DNA of 64,000 bases from assembly GCF_042648805.1 (NCBI RefSeq), contig NZ_JBHRXZ010000001.1, positions 114,547 through 178,546 of the forward strand, read 5' to 3'. Positions 1 to 13,797 of the stretch are shown here, one piece after another. A model generated the notes under the pieces. That model did no database searches. It was given only the letters and a program-made list of their open reading frames with translations, and was not told the origin of the DNA. Position numbers and translations under genes: made by a program. Numbering within the stretch: position 1 is the stretch's first letter; each line of letters begins with the position of its first letter. The DNA is from Azomonas tarimensis. Its GTDB lineage: Bacteria; Pseudomonadota; Gammaproteobacteria; Pseudomonadales; Pseudomonadaceae.

Positions 1-426
1 CGGCAGGCCTGTCTGTGCTGCAGCCTCGATCGCGCCGTCCCGGCGCAGCGCACGGACGTCATTGATCAGTCCAGCGCCGCAACGGGCACTGTCGAGCATG
101 ACCTGCGGACTGGAGGTATCTACTGAAACTATGACGTCCAGCTCTGCGCTGATCGCTTCGACGATGGGCAGTACCCGATCGAGCTCTTCGTCCACCGAAA
201 CCGGAGGCGCGCCCGGGCGAGTCGACTCCCCCCCCACGTCTATGAGTGTCGCCCCGGCGGCAAGCATCGCCTCGGCATGACGCAGCGCGGCATCGCGCTG
301 AAAGAAGCGACCGCCGTCCGAGAAGGAGTCTGGCGTGACGTTGAGAATCCCCATCACCTGCGGACGGGACAAATCAAGAACCCGGTTGCCGCAAGGCAAC
401 CGGGTCTGGTGAAGCGCATCACTCAT
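1..426 (-). CDS. folP: Dihydropteroate synthase, N-terminal part (runs off window)
   Basis: Condenses 7,8-dihydropterin pyrophosphate with p-aminobenzoate in folate synthesis; cytoplasmic and the target of sulfonamides. The visible 142 codons start at an ATG (424-426) and read MSDALHQTRLPCGNRVL, then the family signature GILNVTPDSFSDGG near residues 26-39 and DVGGESTRPGA near residues 61-71, both part of the pterin/phosphate-binding TIM barrel. The frame is open to base 1, so roughly the C-terminal half lies outside. It follows ftsH on the same strand with a gap of only 7 bases, the usual ftsH-folP arrangement, so it is probably co-transcribed with ftsH. Confidence 0.95.
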   Translation of the reverse strand, partial: MSDALHQTRLPCGNRVLDLSRPQVMGILNVTPDSFSDGGRFFQRDAALRHAEAMLAAGATLIDVGGESTRPGAPPVSVDEELDRVLPIVEAISAELDVIVSVDTSSPQVMLDSARCGAGLINDVRALRRDGAIEAAAQTGLP

Positions 427-433
427 GTTCAAT

Positions 434-2356
<1,923 letters not shown>

Positions 2357-2564
2357 TTAACTACCCTCTCGAGCGCGCGGCGAACCGCTTTACGGCCAGC
2401 CATACTTGCAATCTACGTTACTACAGCTGCCGGCACCCGGCTCATATATCGTCTGTAACGCTTTATTAGCTTACATCAATCGTCACGACCAACCCTTCGA
2501 CCCTACAAAAGGCTGATTCGATCTCAGCCGTCGAGTTCCGATTCGCCCTTCGCCTCCTCGCGAC

Positions 2565-2752
2565 CATCGCCTCAACCTGATCGACGTCAGCCCTGTTTAC
2601 CTACATGGGTGCCAAATCTGAAATCACAAGGCTCCGGCTCGTCGCCGATTGCCTCGAGAAGCTGCGGCAACACCTCACCGCCGGTAAAATCGTCCAGTAC
2701 GAAGGGCCACATCCGGAATGCTGTACGCCACCAGAATGTCCGATGCGCAACT
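2565..2752 (-). pseudogene. rlmE: rlmE (ftsJ/rrmJ) relic, 23S rRNA 2'-O-methyltransferase remnant
   Basis: No intact gene lies between ftsH and yhbY, where pseudomonads carry rlmE. On the minus strand, three frames in succession give pieces that align with RlmE: SCASDILVAYSIPDV (2752-2708; intact family reads IASDILPMDSIPDV), FVLDDFTGGEVLPQLLEA (about 2703-2650; family DFTEDAVLARILEAVGD), then VISDLAPM followed by a TAG (2627-2601; family VISDMAPNMSG) and NRADVDQVEAM (about 2597-2565; family AADQPRAM). Frameshifts separate the pieces. The N-terminal 80 or so residues and the C-terminal third are gone or unrecognisable, and the remainder toward ftsH is unusually AT-rich. RlmE methylates U2552 of 23S rRNA. 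Recognition is from memory of the family sequence; the run of collinear matches in the expected place and strand makes chance unlikely. Confidence 0.85.
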
Positions 2753-2825
2753 CCTTACCTGTGCGGCCCGCGACCTCTCGGTTACACTAGCCGACTTTTT
2801 TGAAATTGCGACGCAAGGGTCAATT

Positions 2826-3137
2826 ATGCCGCTCACTACGGAGCAGAAAAAGAAATACCGCGCCATCGGCCATCATCTGAAGCCCGTGCTGATAGTGGCC
2901 GAAAACGGCCTGAGCGAAGGCGTGCTGGGCGAGCTCGAGCGTGCGCTCAGCGATCACGAGCTGATCAAGGTTCAGTTCCGTCTGCCGGAACGGGATGATC
3001 GTCGTGCGCTGATGGCAGAGCTCTGCCAGGCTGGCCGCTGTGAACTGGTACAGGCGATCGGCAAGGTGGCGCTGGTGTATCGCCGCAACGCCAAGCCCAA
3101 CAAGCAGCTGTCCAACGTCCATCGTCACCAGGCCTGA
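2826..3137 (+). CDS. yhbY: YhbY/CRS1 family ribosome-associated RNA-binding protein
   Basis: Small RNA-binding protein associated with assembly of the large ribosomal subunit. 103 aa from the ATG at 2826 (MPLTTEQKKKYRAIGH). The CRS1/YhbY fold is seen in order: LKPVLIVAENGLSEGVLGEL, the basic helix LIKVQFRL, and the C-terminal GKVALVYRRNAK. The frame is open for 36 codons upstream, but that part overlaps the rlmE relic region and has no family similarity. An AAGGG lies 9 bases before the ATG. A TACACT at 2783-2788 could be its -10 box. It is divergent from ftsH and convergent with the DUF4149 gene. Confidence 0.93.
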   Translation: MPLTTEQKKKYRAIGHHLKPVLIVAENGLSEGVLGELERALSDHELIKVQFRLPERDDRRALMAELCQAGRCELVQAIGKVALVYRRNAKPNKQLSNVHRHQA

Positions 3138-3161
3138 CCCCTGCGGGCACGTCCTGCATCA

Positions 3162-3202
3162 GGCGCGACAACGTCCAGAGGCGTTCCTCTAGACGTCGCG
3201 CC
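3162..3202. terminator. Possible bidirectional hairpin between convergent genes
   Basis: GGCGCGAC (3162-3169) pairs with GTCGCGCC (3195-3202); an alternative inner stem CAGAGG/CCTCT also exists. It lies between the yhbY stop and the stop codon of the convergent DUF4149 gene, which falls inside the hairpin. There is no U-run on either side, so intrinsic termination is only a suggestion. Confidence 0.35.
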
Positions 3203-3620
3203 CAGTCCCGGGTATCGGCTGGATGACCAGCATCAGGCCGAGCACGGCAATGGCCATATAGCTGAACAACGTCCAGTATCCGGGTAGCAGGCCGTCAGCC
3301 AGCAGATAGAGGGCGGCCAGCGCCGACACCGCCACGAGGATCTGCCCACGCAAATCCTTCCACAAGGACGTCACGCCCTGAGACCGTACCAGCACCATCG
3401 CCTGCAGCGCGGCGCAGGCGGCGGCCAGCCCCACCATGAGGGGCCGCAGGCTGCTGGCGATGTCCTCCACCAGCAGCGGAGCCAGGCCGGTCCGCTGAGT
3501 GATCGCCGGAAGCATCACGAACTGCAGCAGCCACAGCCCGCCGACCCAGAAGGTCTGCGCGAGCTGCCAGCTGATCGCACCCGCTCCCGGGCGCGGCGAG
3601 TCAAACGTGCCGGACTTCAA
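3189..3620 (-). CDS. DUF4149-like integral membrane protein
   Basis: Small membrane protein of unknown function found between greA and yhbY in pseudomonads. It reads QLAQTFWVGGLWLLQFVMLPAI, then three further hydrophobic segments (LRPLMVGLAAACAALQAMVL; ILVAVSALAALYLLADGLL; FSYMAIAVLGLMLVIQ), so about four membrane helices. The start is uncertain: no ATG exists in frame. Candidates are TTG at 3620 (143 aa, used here) and GTG at 3644 (151 aa), both inside the 3' end of greA in another frame, so translation is probably coupled to greA. Function unknown. Confidence 0.75.
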   Translation of the reverse strand: MKSGTFDSPRPGAGAISWQLAQTFWVGGLWLLQFVMLPAITQRTGLAPLLVEDIASSLRPLMVGLAAACAALQAMVLVRSQGVTSLWKDLRGQILVAVSALAALYLLADGLLPGYWTLFSYMAIAVLGLMLVIQPIPGTGRDV

Positions 3621-4073
3621 CGATCTCGTACTCGACCACACCACTCGGCGTCTTGACTGTCACGACATCACCCTCTTCCTTGCCCACCAGGGCCCGAGCG
3701 ATGGGCGAGCTCACGGAAAGCTTGCCCTGCTTGATGTCCGATTCGTCATCCCCGACGATCTGATAGGTGACGGTCTCATCGGTTTCCACGTTGGCAATGT
3801 CCACCGTGGTACCAAAGATGACCTTGCCGGTATGAGGAATCGAGGCGATATCGATGACCTGGGCATTTTGCAGCCGGCCTTCGATATCGCGGATACGCGC
3901 CTCGACCATGCCCTGCTGTTCGCGAGCCGCATGGTATTCGGCATTCTCCTTCAGGTCGCCCAGTTCGCGCGCCTCGGCGATCGCCTGGGTGATCTGCGGA
4001 CGGAGCACCGACTTGAGGTGCTTGAGCTCTTCCTCCAGGGCCTGGGCGCCCTGGACCGTCATCGGGAACTTGG

Positions 4074-4077
<4 letters not shown>
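3601..4077 (-). CDS. greA: Transcription elongation factor GreA
   Basis: Binds the RNA polymerase secondary channel and stimulates cleavage of backtracked RNA. 158 aa, the normal length. N-terminal coiled-coil hairpin (ALEEELKHLKSVLRPQ... ARELGDLKENAEYHAAREQQ), with the acidic tip residues in GDLKENAEY; then the FKBP-like C-terminal domain (GKVIFGTTVDIAN... SVSSPIARALVGKEEGD). Its ATG overlaps the carB stop by 4 bases (4074-4077), so it is the distal gene of a carA-carB-greA operon. Confidence 0.98.
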
Positions 4078-7295
<3,218 letters not shown>

Positions 7296-7327
7296 GGTTC
7301 TCTCGAATTCTGTATTCGGCTGCAGGC

Positions 7328-8464
7328 TTAGCGGCGCTTGGCCATGGCATCGATGAAGCGGTCGAACAGGGGCGCCACATCATGGGGCCCGGGACTGGCT
7401 TCGGGATGTCCCTGGAAACTGAACGCCGCCTTGTCGGTACGCTCGATGCCCTGCAGGCTGCCGTCGAACAGCGACTTGTGCGTCGCCCGGACGTTGCCCG
7501 GCAGCGAGTCTTCTTCCACCGCAAAGCCATGGTTCTGGCTGGTGATCATCACCACGCCGGTATCCAGGTCCTGCACGGGATGGTTGGCGCCGTGATGGCC
7601 GTGGCTCATCTTCACCGTCCGCGCGCCGCAGGCCAGGGCAAGCAGCTGGTGTCCCAGGCAAATGCCGAACACCGGGACCTCGGTTTCCAGCAGCTCCTGG
7701 ATTGCCCGGATCGCGTAGTCGCAGGGTGCAGGGTCGCCAGGGCCGTTGGCGAGCAGCACGCCGTCAGGGTTCAGTGCCAGCACTTCGCTGGCGGAGGTCT
7801 GCGCCGGAACGACGGTCAGACGGCAGCCGCGAGCCACCAGCATCCGCAGGATGTTGTACTTGACGCCATAGTCGAAGACGACCACGTGATACGGCAACTG
7901 CTCGGCCGGCACTTCGTCGTGGCGATTGGTTTCGAGGCACCAGACGCTGGAGCGCCACTCATAACGCTCCTTGACCGAGACTTCCCTGGCCAGGTCCATG
8001 CCCTTGAGCCCCGGGAAGCTACGCGCCAGCTCCAGCGCCTTCTCCTCGGTGGCGTCGTCACCAACCAGGATGCAACCGTTCTGCGAACCCTTTTCGCGAA
8101 GAATGCGGGTCAGTCGACGGGTGTCGATATCGGCGATGGCGACCGTGCCGTTCTCCTTCAGGTAATCCGGCAGCGACTGCTGATTTCGCCAGGAACTGGC
8201 CAGCAGCGGCAGGTCGCGGATGATGAGGCCGGCCGCCCACACCTGGAAGGACTCGGCGTCGTCCGGATTGACACCGGTGTTGCCGATGTGCGGATAAGTG
8301 AGGGTGACGATCTGCTTGGCATACGACGGATCAGTGAGGATTTCCTGATAGCCGGTCATGGCGGTATTGAACACCACCTCCCCAATGGTATGCCCATCGG
8401 CGCCGATGGATTCGCCGCGAAAGATACTGCCATCGGCAAGGGCGAGAATGGCTGGCTTAGTCAA
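7328..8464 (-). CDS. carA: Carbamoyl-phosphate synthase small subunit (glutaminase)
   Basis: Glutamine amidotransferase subunit that feeds ammonia to CarB. The start is a TTG at 8464 (TTG-ACT-AAG-CCA, protein MTKPAILALADGS), chosen because GGAGG lies 4 bases upstream and the family begins there; the frame stays open 23 codons further but crosses the leader hairpin. 378 aa. The class-I amidotransferase domain shows GICLGHQLLALA (nucleophile Cys) and FQGHPEASPGP (catalytic His and Glu). First gene of carA-carB-greA. A perfect hairpin with a U-run sits about 40 bases upstream. Confidence 0.98.
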   Translation of the reverse strand: MTKPAILALADGSIFRGESIGADGHTIGEVVFNTAMTGYQEILTDPSYAKQIVTLTYPHIGNTGVNPDDAESFQVWAAGLIIRDLPLLASSWRNQQSLPDYLKENGTVAIADIDTRRLTRILREKGSQNGCILVGDDATEEKALELARSFPGLKGMDLAREVSVKERYEWRSSVWCLETNRHDEVPAEQLPYHVVVFDYGVKYNILRMLVARGCRLTVVPAQTSASEVLALNPDGVLLANGPGDPAPCDYAIRAIQELLETEVPVFGICLGHQLLALACGARTVKMSHGHHGANHPVQDLDTGVVMITSQNHGFAVEEDSLPGNVRATHKSLFDGSLQGIERTDKAAFSFQGHPEASPGPHDVAPLFDRFIDAMAKRR

Positions 8465-8506
8465 GAGACCTCCGTAGATCAAGGCTGAAGCAGACGCAGA
8501 GTGTAA

Positions 8507-8542
8507 AAAAGCGGGATGACGTATGAAGGTCATCCCGCTTTT
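8507..8542 (-). terminator. Strong hairpin in the carA leader: dapB terminator or attenuator
   Basis: A perfect 14-bp stem: AAAAGCGGGATGAC (8507-8520) and GTCATCCCGCTTTT (8529-8542) with an 8-base loop. Read on the minus strand it is followed by six U (8510-8505), the classical intrinsic terminator. The carA TTG lies about 40 bases beyond. Since dapB ends at 8730 on the same strand, it may simply end dapB transcripts, or act as an attenuator if the carA promoter is upstream of it. Confidence 0.85.
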
Positions 8543-8729
8543 GTTTGATCAGAGCCATTTCTGCGTAACTTTTAGTGGACACACTAAAGCGGGCAATATA
8601 CAGAAAACCTCAACGGGCCGCCAGCAAGGCAGGACAAAAGGCTCGTCGAGCAAGAAAGCCGCTGGAGGCCCAAGGCCGGACCAGTGCAAACCAGCCCGTT
8701 CAACCTTCAGCCTTCCAGCGCGCTCGGAC

Positions 8730-9536
8730 TTACCTCAAACCCAGCACATCCTGCATGTCGTACAGGCCCGCTGGCCGGTCCTGCAACCACAGCGCGGCGC
8801 GAACGGCGCCCCTGGCAAAGGTCATGCGGCTGGACGCCTTGTGGGTAATTTCGACGCGCTCGCCTTCGGCGGCGAACAGTACGGTGTGGTCGCCCACCAC
8901 GTCGCCCGCGCGCACGGTGGCAAAACCGATGGTTTCACGCGCGCGCGCGCCGGTCTGACCCTCACGCCCATAGACCGCCACCTTCTGCAGGTCGCGCCCG
9001 AGCGCCTGCGCGACCACCTCGCCCATGCGCAACGCCGTACCCGAAGGTGCATCCACCTTGTGCCGGTGATGGGCCTCGATGATCTCGATATCCACCTCGT
9101 CACCCAGCACTCGCGCAGCGGTATCCAGCAACTTCAAGCAGAGATTGACGCCAACGCTGAAATTGGCCGCAAAGACAATCGGGATGTCCTGCGCCGCATC
9201 GGCGAGGCGCTGCCGCTCTTCGGCGCTGAATCCCGTGGTGCCGATCACCATCGCGCGCCCGGCACGGCGGCAGACTTCCACATTCCTGAGGGTCACGCTG
9301 GGATGGGTGAAGTCGATCACCACATCGAAATCCTCGACCACCCGCTCCAGGTCGCCGATCAGCGGTACGCCGATGCGGCCAAGTGCCGCCAGCTCGCCCG
9401 CGTCGGCACCCACGAGGGTACTGTCCGGCCGGTCAACCGCGGCGGTCAAGCCCGCACCTTCCGCCTGGCATACCGCCTCGATCAGCGTCTTGCCCATCCG
9501 TCCAGCGGCGCCCATTACTGCAACTCTTCTCATCAA
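8730..9536 (-). CDS. dapB: 4-hydroxy-tetrahydrodipicolinate reductase
   Basis: NAD(P)H-dependent step of the diaminopimelate/lysine pathway. 268 aa. The N-terminal dinucleotide-binding loop reads VAVMGAAGRMGKTL (residues 5-18); ANFSVGVNL and the catalytic signature HHRHKVDAPSGTA follow. Two adjacent ATGs start the protein (MMRRVAV); either may be used. It lies between dnaJ and carA on the same strand, in the usual Pseudomonas order dnaJ-dapB-carA. Confidence 0.97.
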   Translation of the reverse strand: MMRRVAVMGAAGRMGKTLIEAVCQAEGAGLTAAVDRPDSTLVGADAGELAALGRIGVPLIGDLERVVEDFDVVIDFTHPSVTLRNVEVCRRAGRAMVIGTTGFSAEERQRLADAAQDIPIVFAANFSVGVNLCLKLLDTAARVLGDEVDIEIIEAHHRHKVDAPSGTALRMGEVVAQALGRDLQKVAVYGREGQTGARARETIGFATVRAGDVVGDHTVLFAAEGERVEITHKASSRMTFARGAVRAALWLQDRPAGLYDMQDVLGLR

Positions 9537-9540
9537 ACAG

Positions 9541-9588
9541 CCTCAAGCCTCAAGCCTCAAGCCTCAAGCACAAGCCCAGGCCTCAAGC
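9541..9588. repeat. Short tandem CCTCAAG repeats
   Basis: Four head-to-tail copies of the heptamer CCTCAAG at 9541-9568, a degenerate stretch, and a fifth copy at 9581-9587. They begin a few bases upstream of the dapB start and lie in the 115-base gap behind dnaJ, so they fall in the dapB leader. Similar words (AGCCTGAAGCC) continue to about 9625. Confidence 0.8.
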
Positions 9589-9651
9589 CAGAGCCCATGC
9601 CGGGTCCGTAGCCTGAAGCCCGCAGCTTCCAACTTGCTGCTTGCCGCTGAA

Positions 9652-10776
9652 TTAAAGATCGCCGAAAAACCGCTTCACACCCTCAAACCAACCGCTGGCC
9701 TTGGGTGAATGCGAGGTATCGTCGCGCAGGGTCTTGCGGAAGTCCTCGAGCAGGTCCCGCTGGCGCTTGTCCAGGTTCACTGGGGTTTCGACCGCGACGC
9801 GACACATCAGATCACCCGGCGCACCGCCACGAACCGGCGCCACACCCTTGCCACGCAAGCGGAACAGCTTGCCGGTCTGGGTGCCCTCGGGGATTTTCAG
9901 CTTGACCCGCCCATCGAGCGTTGGCACCTCCAGCTCTCCGCCCAGCGCCGCATCGGTAAAACAGATCGGCACATCGCAATACAAATGCTTGCCGTCGCGC
10001 TGGAAAATGGGGTGCTCACGCACGCTGACCACGACATACAGATCGCCGGCCGGCCCACCCAGACTGCCCGCCTCGCCCTCGCCCGACAGCCGGATGCGGT
10101 CACCCGTGTCGACACCCGGGGGCACCTTGACCGACAGCGTCTTCTGCTCCTCGACCCGGCCGTGACCATGGCAGCTCCCGCAGGGGTCGGTGATCATCTT
10201 GCCGCTACCCTGGCAGCGCGGGCAGGTCTGCTGCACGGAGAAGAATCCCTGCTGCATGCGAACCTGACCAATACCTCCGCAAGTGGTGCAGGTGACCGGC
10301 GTCGTGCCCTTCTTGGCGCCTGTGCCATCGCAGGTCTTGCACTCGGCCAGGGTAGGTACGCGTATGGTCACGGTGGTGCCGCGAACCGCTTCCTCCAGAT
10401 CGAGCTCGAGGGTGTAACGAAGGTCGCTGCCCCGATGGGAACCGCCACGCGCATTGCCCCGAGCGCCGCCGAAGAAGTCGCTGAATACGTCGCCGAAGAT
10501 ATCGGAAAAATTTGCATTGCCGTAGCCGGCACCGCCTCCGCCCATGCTCGGATCGACTCCGGCGTGGCCGTACTGATCGTACGCAGTACGCTTGCTAGCG
10601 TCGGAGAGCACTTCGTAGGCCTCGTTGGCTTCCTTGAAGTTGTCCTCCGCCTCCTTATCCCCAGGATTACGATCGGGATGGTATTTCATCGCGAGGCGGC
10701 GGTAAGCCTTTTTCAGCTCCGCTTCGCTGGCGCCGCGCTCAACACCCAGCACTTCGTAATAATCGCGTTTGGCCAT
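9652..10776 (-). CDS. dnaJ: Chaperone DnaJ (Hsp40)
   Basis: Co-chaperone that delivers substrates to DnaK and stimulates its ATPase. 374 aa from the ATG at 10776 (MAKRDYYEVLG); upstream in-frame codons are not DnaJ. J domain with the HPD tripeptide (YHPDRNPGDKEAED), a Gly-rich stretch (GGGGAGYGN), and four CxxCxGxG zinc motifs (CKTCDGTG, CTTCGGIG, CPRCQGSG, CGSCHGHG), then the substrate-binding C-terminal domains. It lies downstream of dnaK with a 234-base gap and may be read from the dnaK heat-shock promoter. Confidence 0.99.
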   Translation of the reverse strand: MAKRDYYEVLGVERGASEAELKKAYRRLAMKYHPDRNPGDKEAEDNFKEANEAYEVLSDASKRTAYDQYGHAGVDPSMGGGGAGYGNANFSDIFGDVFSDFFGGARGNARGGSHRGSDLRYTLELDLEEAVRGTTVTIRVPTLAECKTCDGTGAKKGTTPVTCTTCGGIGQVRMQQGFFSVQQTCPRCQGSGKMITDPCGSCHGHGRVEEQKTLSVKVPPGVDTGDRIRLSGEGEAGSLGGPAGDLYVVVSVREHPIFQRDGKHLYCDVPICFTDAALGGELEVPTLDGRVKLKIPEGTQTGKLFRLRGKGVAPVRGGAPGDLMCRVAVETPVNLDKRQRDLLEDFRKTLRDDTSHSPKASGWFEGVKRFFGDL

Positions 10777-11010
10777 AACTTTCCTGAACCTCGTTTGGTC
10801 GCCTCCCGGGGACGACAGGCTGCCCGTTCCCAACGCTGCAGGCCGCACCCCAGACATCGAATGGGAGCAGCCCGCGCTCAAAAGCCGGCAATCCTACCAG
10901 ATCAGCCCTCCAGACACGCCAACGCGGGAGCAGGCCCCCGCGTCAGGTATCGGGTCCGCCACCACCAGGGTGACGAACGGGAGCGGAAGCCAAGGGCTTC
11001 CCGGACAGCC

Positions 11011-12924
<1,914 letters not shown>

Positions 12925-12989
12925 TTATCTCTCTCCAAAACATGCCGTGCCGCGTAGGCACTGGCGAATCATTCGAATGCTTGACAACC

Positions 12990-13017
12990 AGATGGGGGGG
13001 TTGCGAAAAATTTCAAG
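12990..13017 (-). promoter_or_regulatory. Heat-shock (sigma-32) promoter of dnaK
   Basis: On the minus strand: CTTGAA (13017-13012), a 14-base spacer, then CCCCATCT (12997-12990), close to the sigma-32 consensus CTTGAA-N13-15-CCCCATnT. The -35 element overlaps the TGA stop codon of grpE. About 65 bases separate the -10 from the dnaK ATG. Confidence 0.85.
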
Positions 13018-13582
13018 CCTTCTCGTCAATTGAAGGCTGAGGCTGCGAAGGCGCCTTGCTGACCACGACCATAGCCGGTCGCAACAGGCGACCGCTCAGC
13101 AGGTAGCCTTTCTGAAACACCTTGAGCACGCTGTTGGGCTCGACCTGATGGCTCTCTTCCATCGCCATGGCCTGATGATGTTCGGGGTTGAAGGGCTCGC
13201 CCACCGGGTCTACCGCCTGCAGCTGATGGCGACCCAGGGTGTCGTGGAGCAGCTTGAGGGTCAGCTCGACACCTTCGCGCATGGGCTTGATCGACTCGTC
13301 GTCAGGATTGGAGAGCTCCAGTCCGCGCTCGAGACTGTCGACCACCGCCAGCAGGTCGCCAGCGAATTTCTCCAGCGCGAACTTGTGTGCCTTCTCGATA
13401 TCCTGCTCGGCGCGGCGGCGTATGTTCTGCAGCTCGGCCGCCATGCGCAGCGACTGATCCTGGGCGGTCGCCAATTGCTCCTCCAGAGCCTCGACACGTG
13501 CAGCCAGATCCTCGCCGCGCTCGACGCCGCCCTCTTCACTGGCATCCAGGTTCTGGTTATCAAGGTTCTGCTCGTCAGCCAT
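13013..13582 (-). CDS. grpE: Nucleotide exchange factor GrpE
   Basis: Releases ADP from DnaK. 189 aa from the ATG at 13582 (MADEQNLDNQNLDASEEGG), chosen for the GGAGGAA ribosome-binding site directly upstream. Acidic disordered N-terminus, the long dimerising helix (LAARVEALEEQLATAQDQSLRMA... IRRRAEQDIEKAHKFALEKFA), then the beta domain (HHQAMAMEESHQVEPNSVLKVFQKGYLLSGRLLRPAMVVV). First gene of the grpE-dnaK-dnaJ cluster, with its own sigma-32 promoter. Confidence 0.98.
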   Translation of the reverse strand: MADEQNLDNQNLDASEEGGVERGEDLAARVEALEEQLATAQDQSLRMAAELQNIRRRAEQDIEKAHKFALEKFAGDLLAVVDSLERGLELSNPDDESIKPMREGVELTLKLLHDTLGRHQLQAVDPVGEPFNPEHHQAMAMEESHQVEPNSVLKVFQKGYLLSGRLLRPAMVVVSKAPSQPQPSIDEKA

Positions 13583-13633
13583 GGGTTCCTCCTGTGGATC
13601 GGTTTGCGGGCGCTCGCCCTCGCTTGACCGCCA

Positions 13634-13663
13634 ATATGGGGACGCTGGCGCAAGCTTCAAGGG
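13634..13663 (-). promoter_or_regulatory. Heat-shock (sigma-32) promoter of grpE
   Basis: On the minus strand: CCCTTGAA (13663-13656), a 14-base spacer, then CCCCATAT (13641-13634). This is a near-perfect sigma-32 promoter about 50 bases upstream of the grpE ATG. Confidence 0.88.
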
Positions 13664-13756
13664 CAGGGACCATTTACCTGCAACGCGCGAGTCGTCGGCG
13701 CCGGCTGGTCCGCCGCACCGTCCCTCGCCGATCTCTTGCACCGCACCTTGCGACAA

Positions 13757-13772
13757 CTGTATAAATACACAG
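13757..13772 (+). promoter_or_regulatory. LexA (SOS) box upstream of recN
   Basis: CTGTATAAATACACAG matches the LexA consensus CTG-N10-CAG with an AT-rich centre. It lies 25 bases before the recN ATG, between a TTGCGA (13748-13753) and a GCATAT (13772-13777) that can serve as -35 and -10. recN is a classical SOS gene. Confidence 0.88.
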
Positions 13773-13797
13773 CATATCTCGTCGCGGAGACCCGCTC

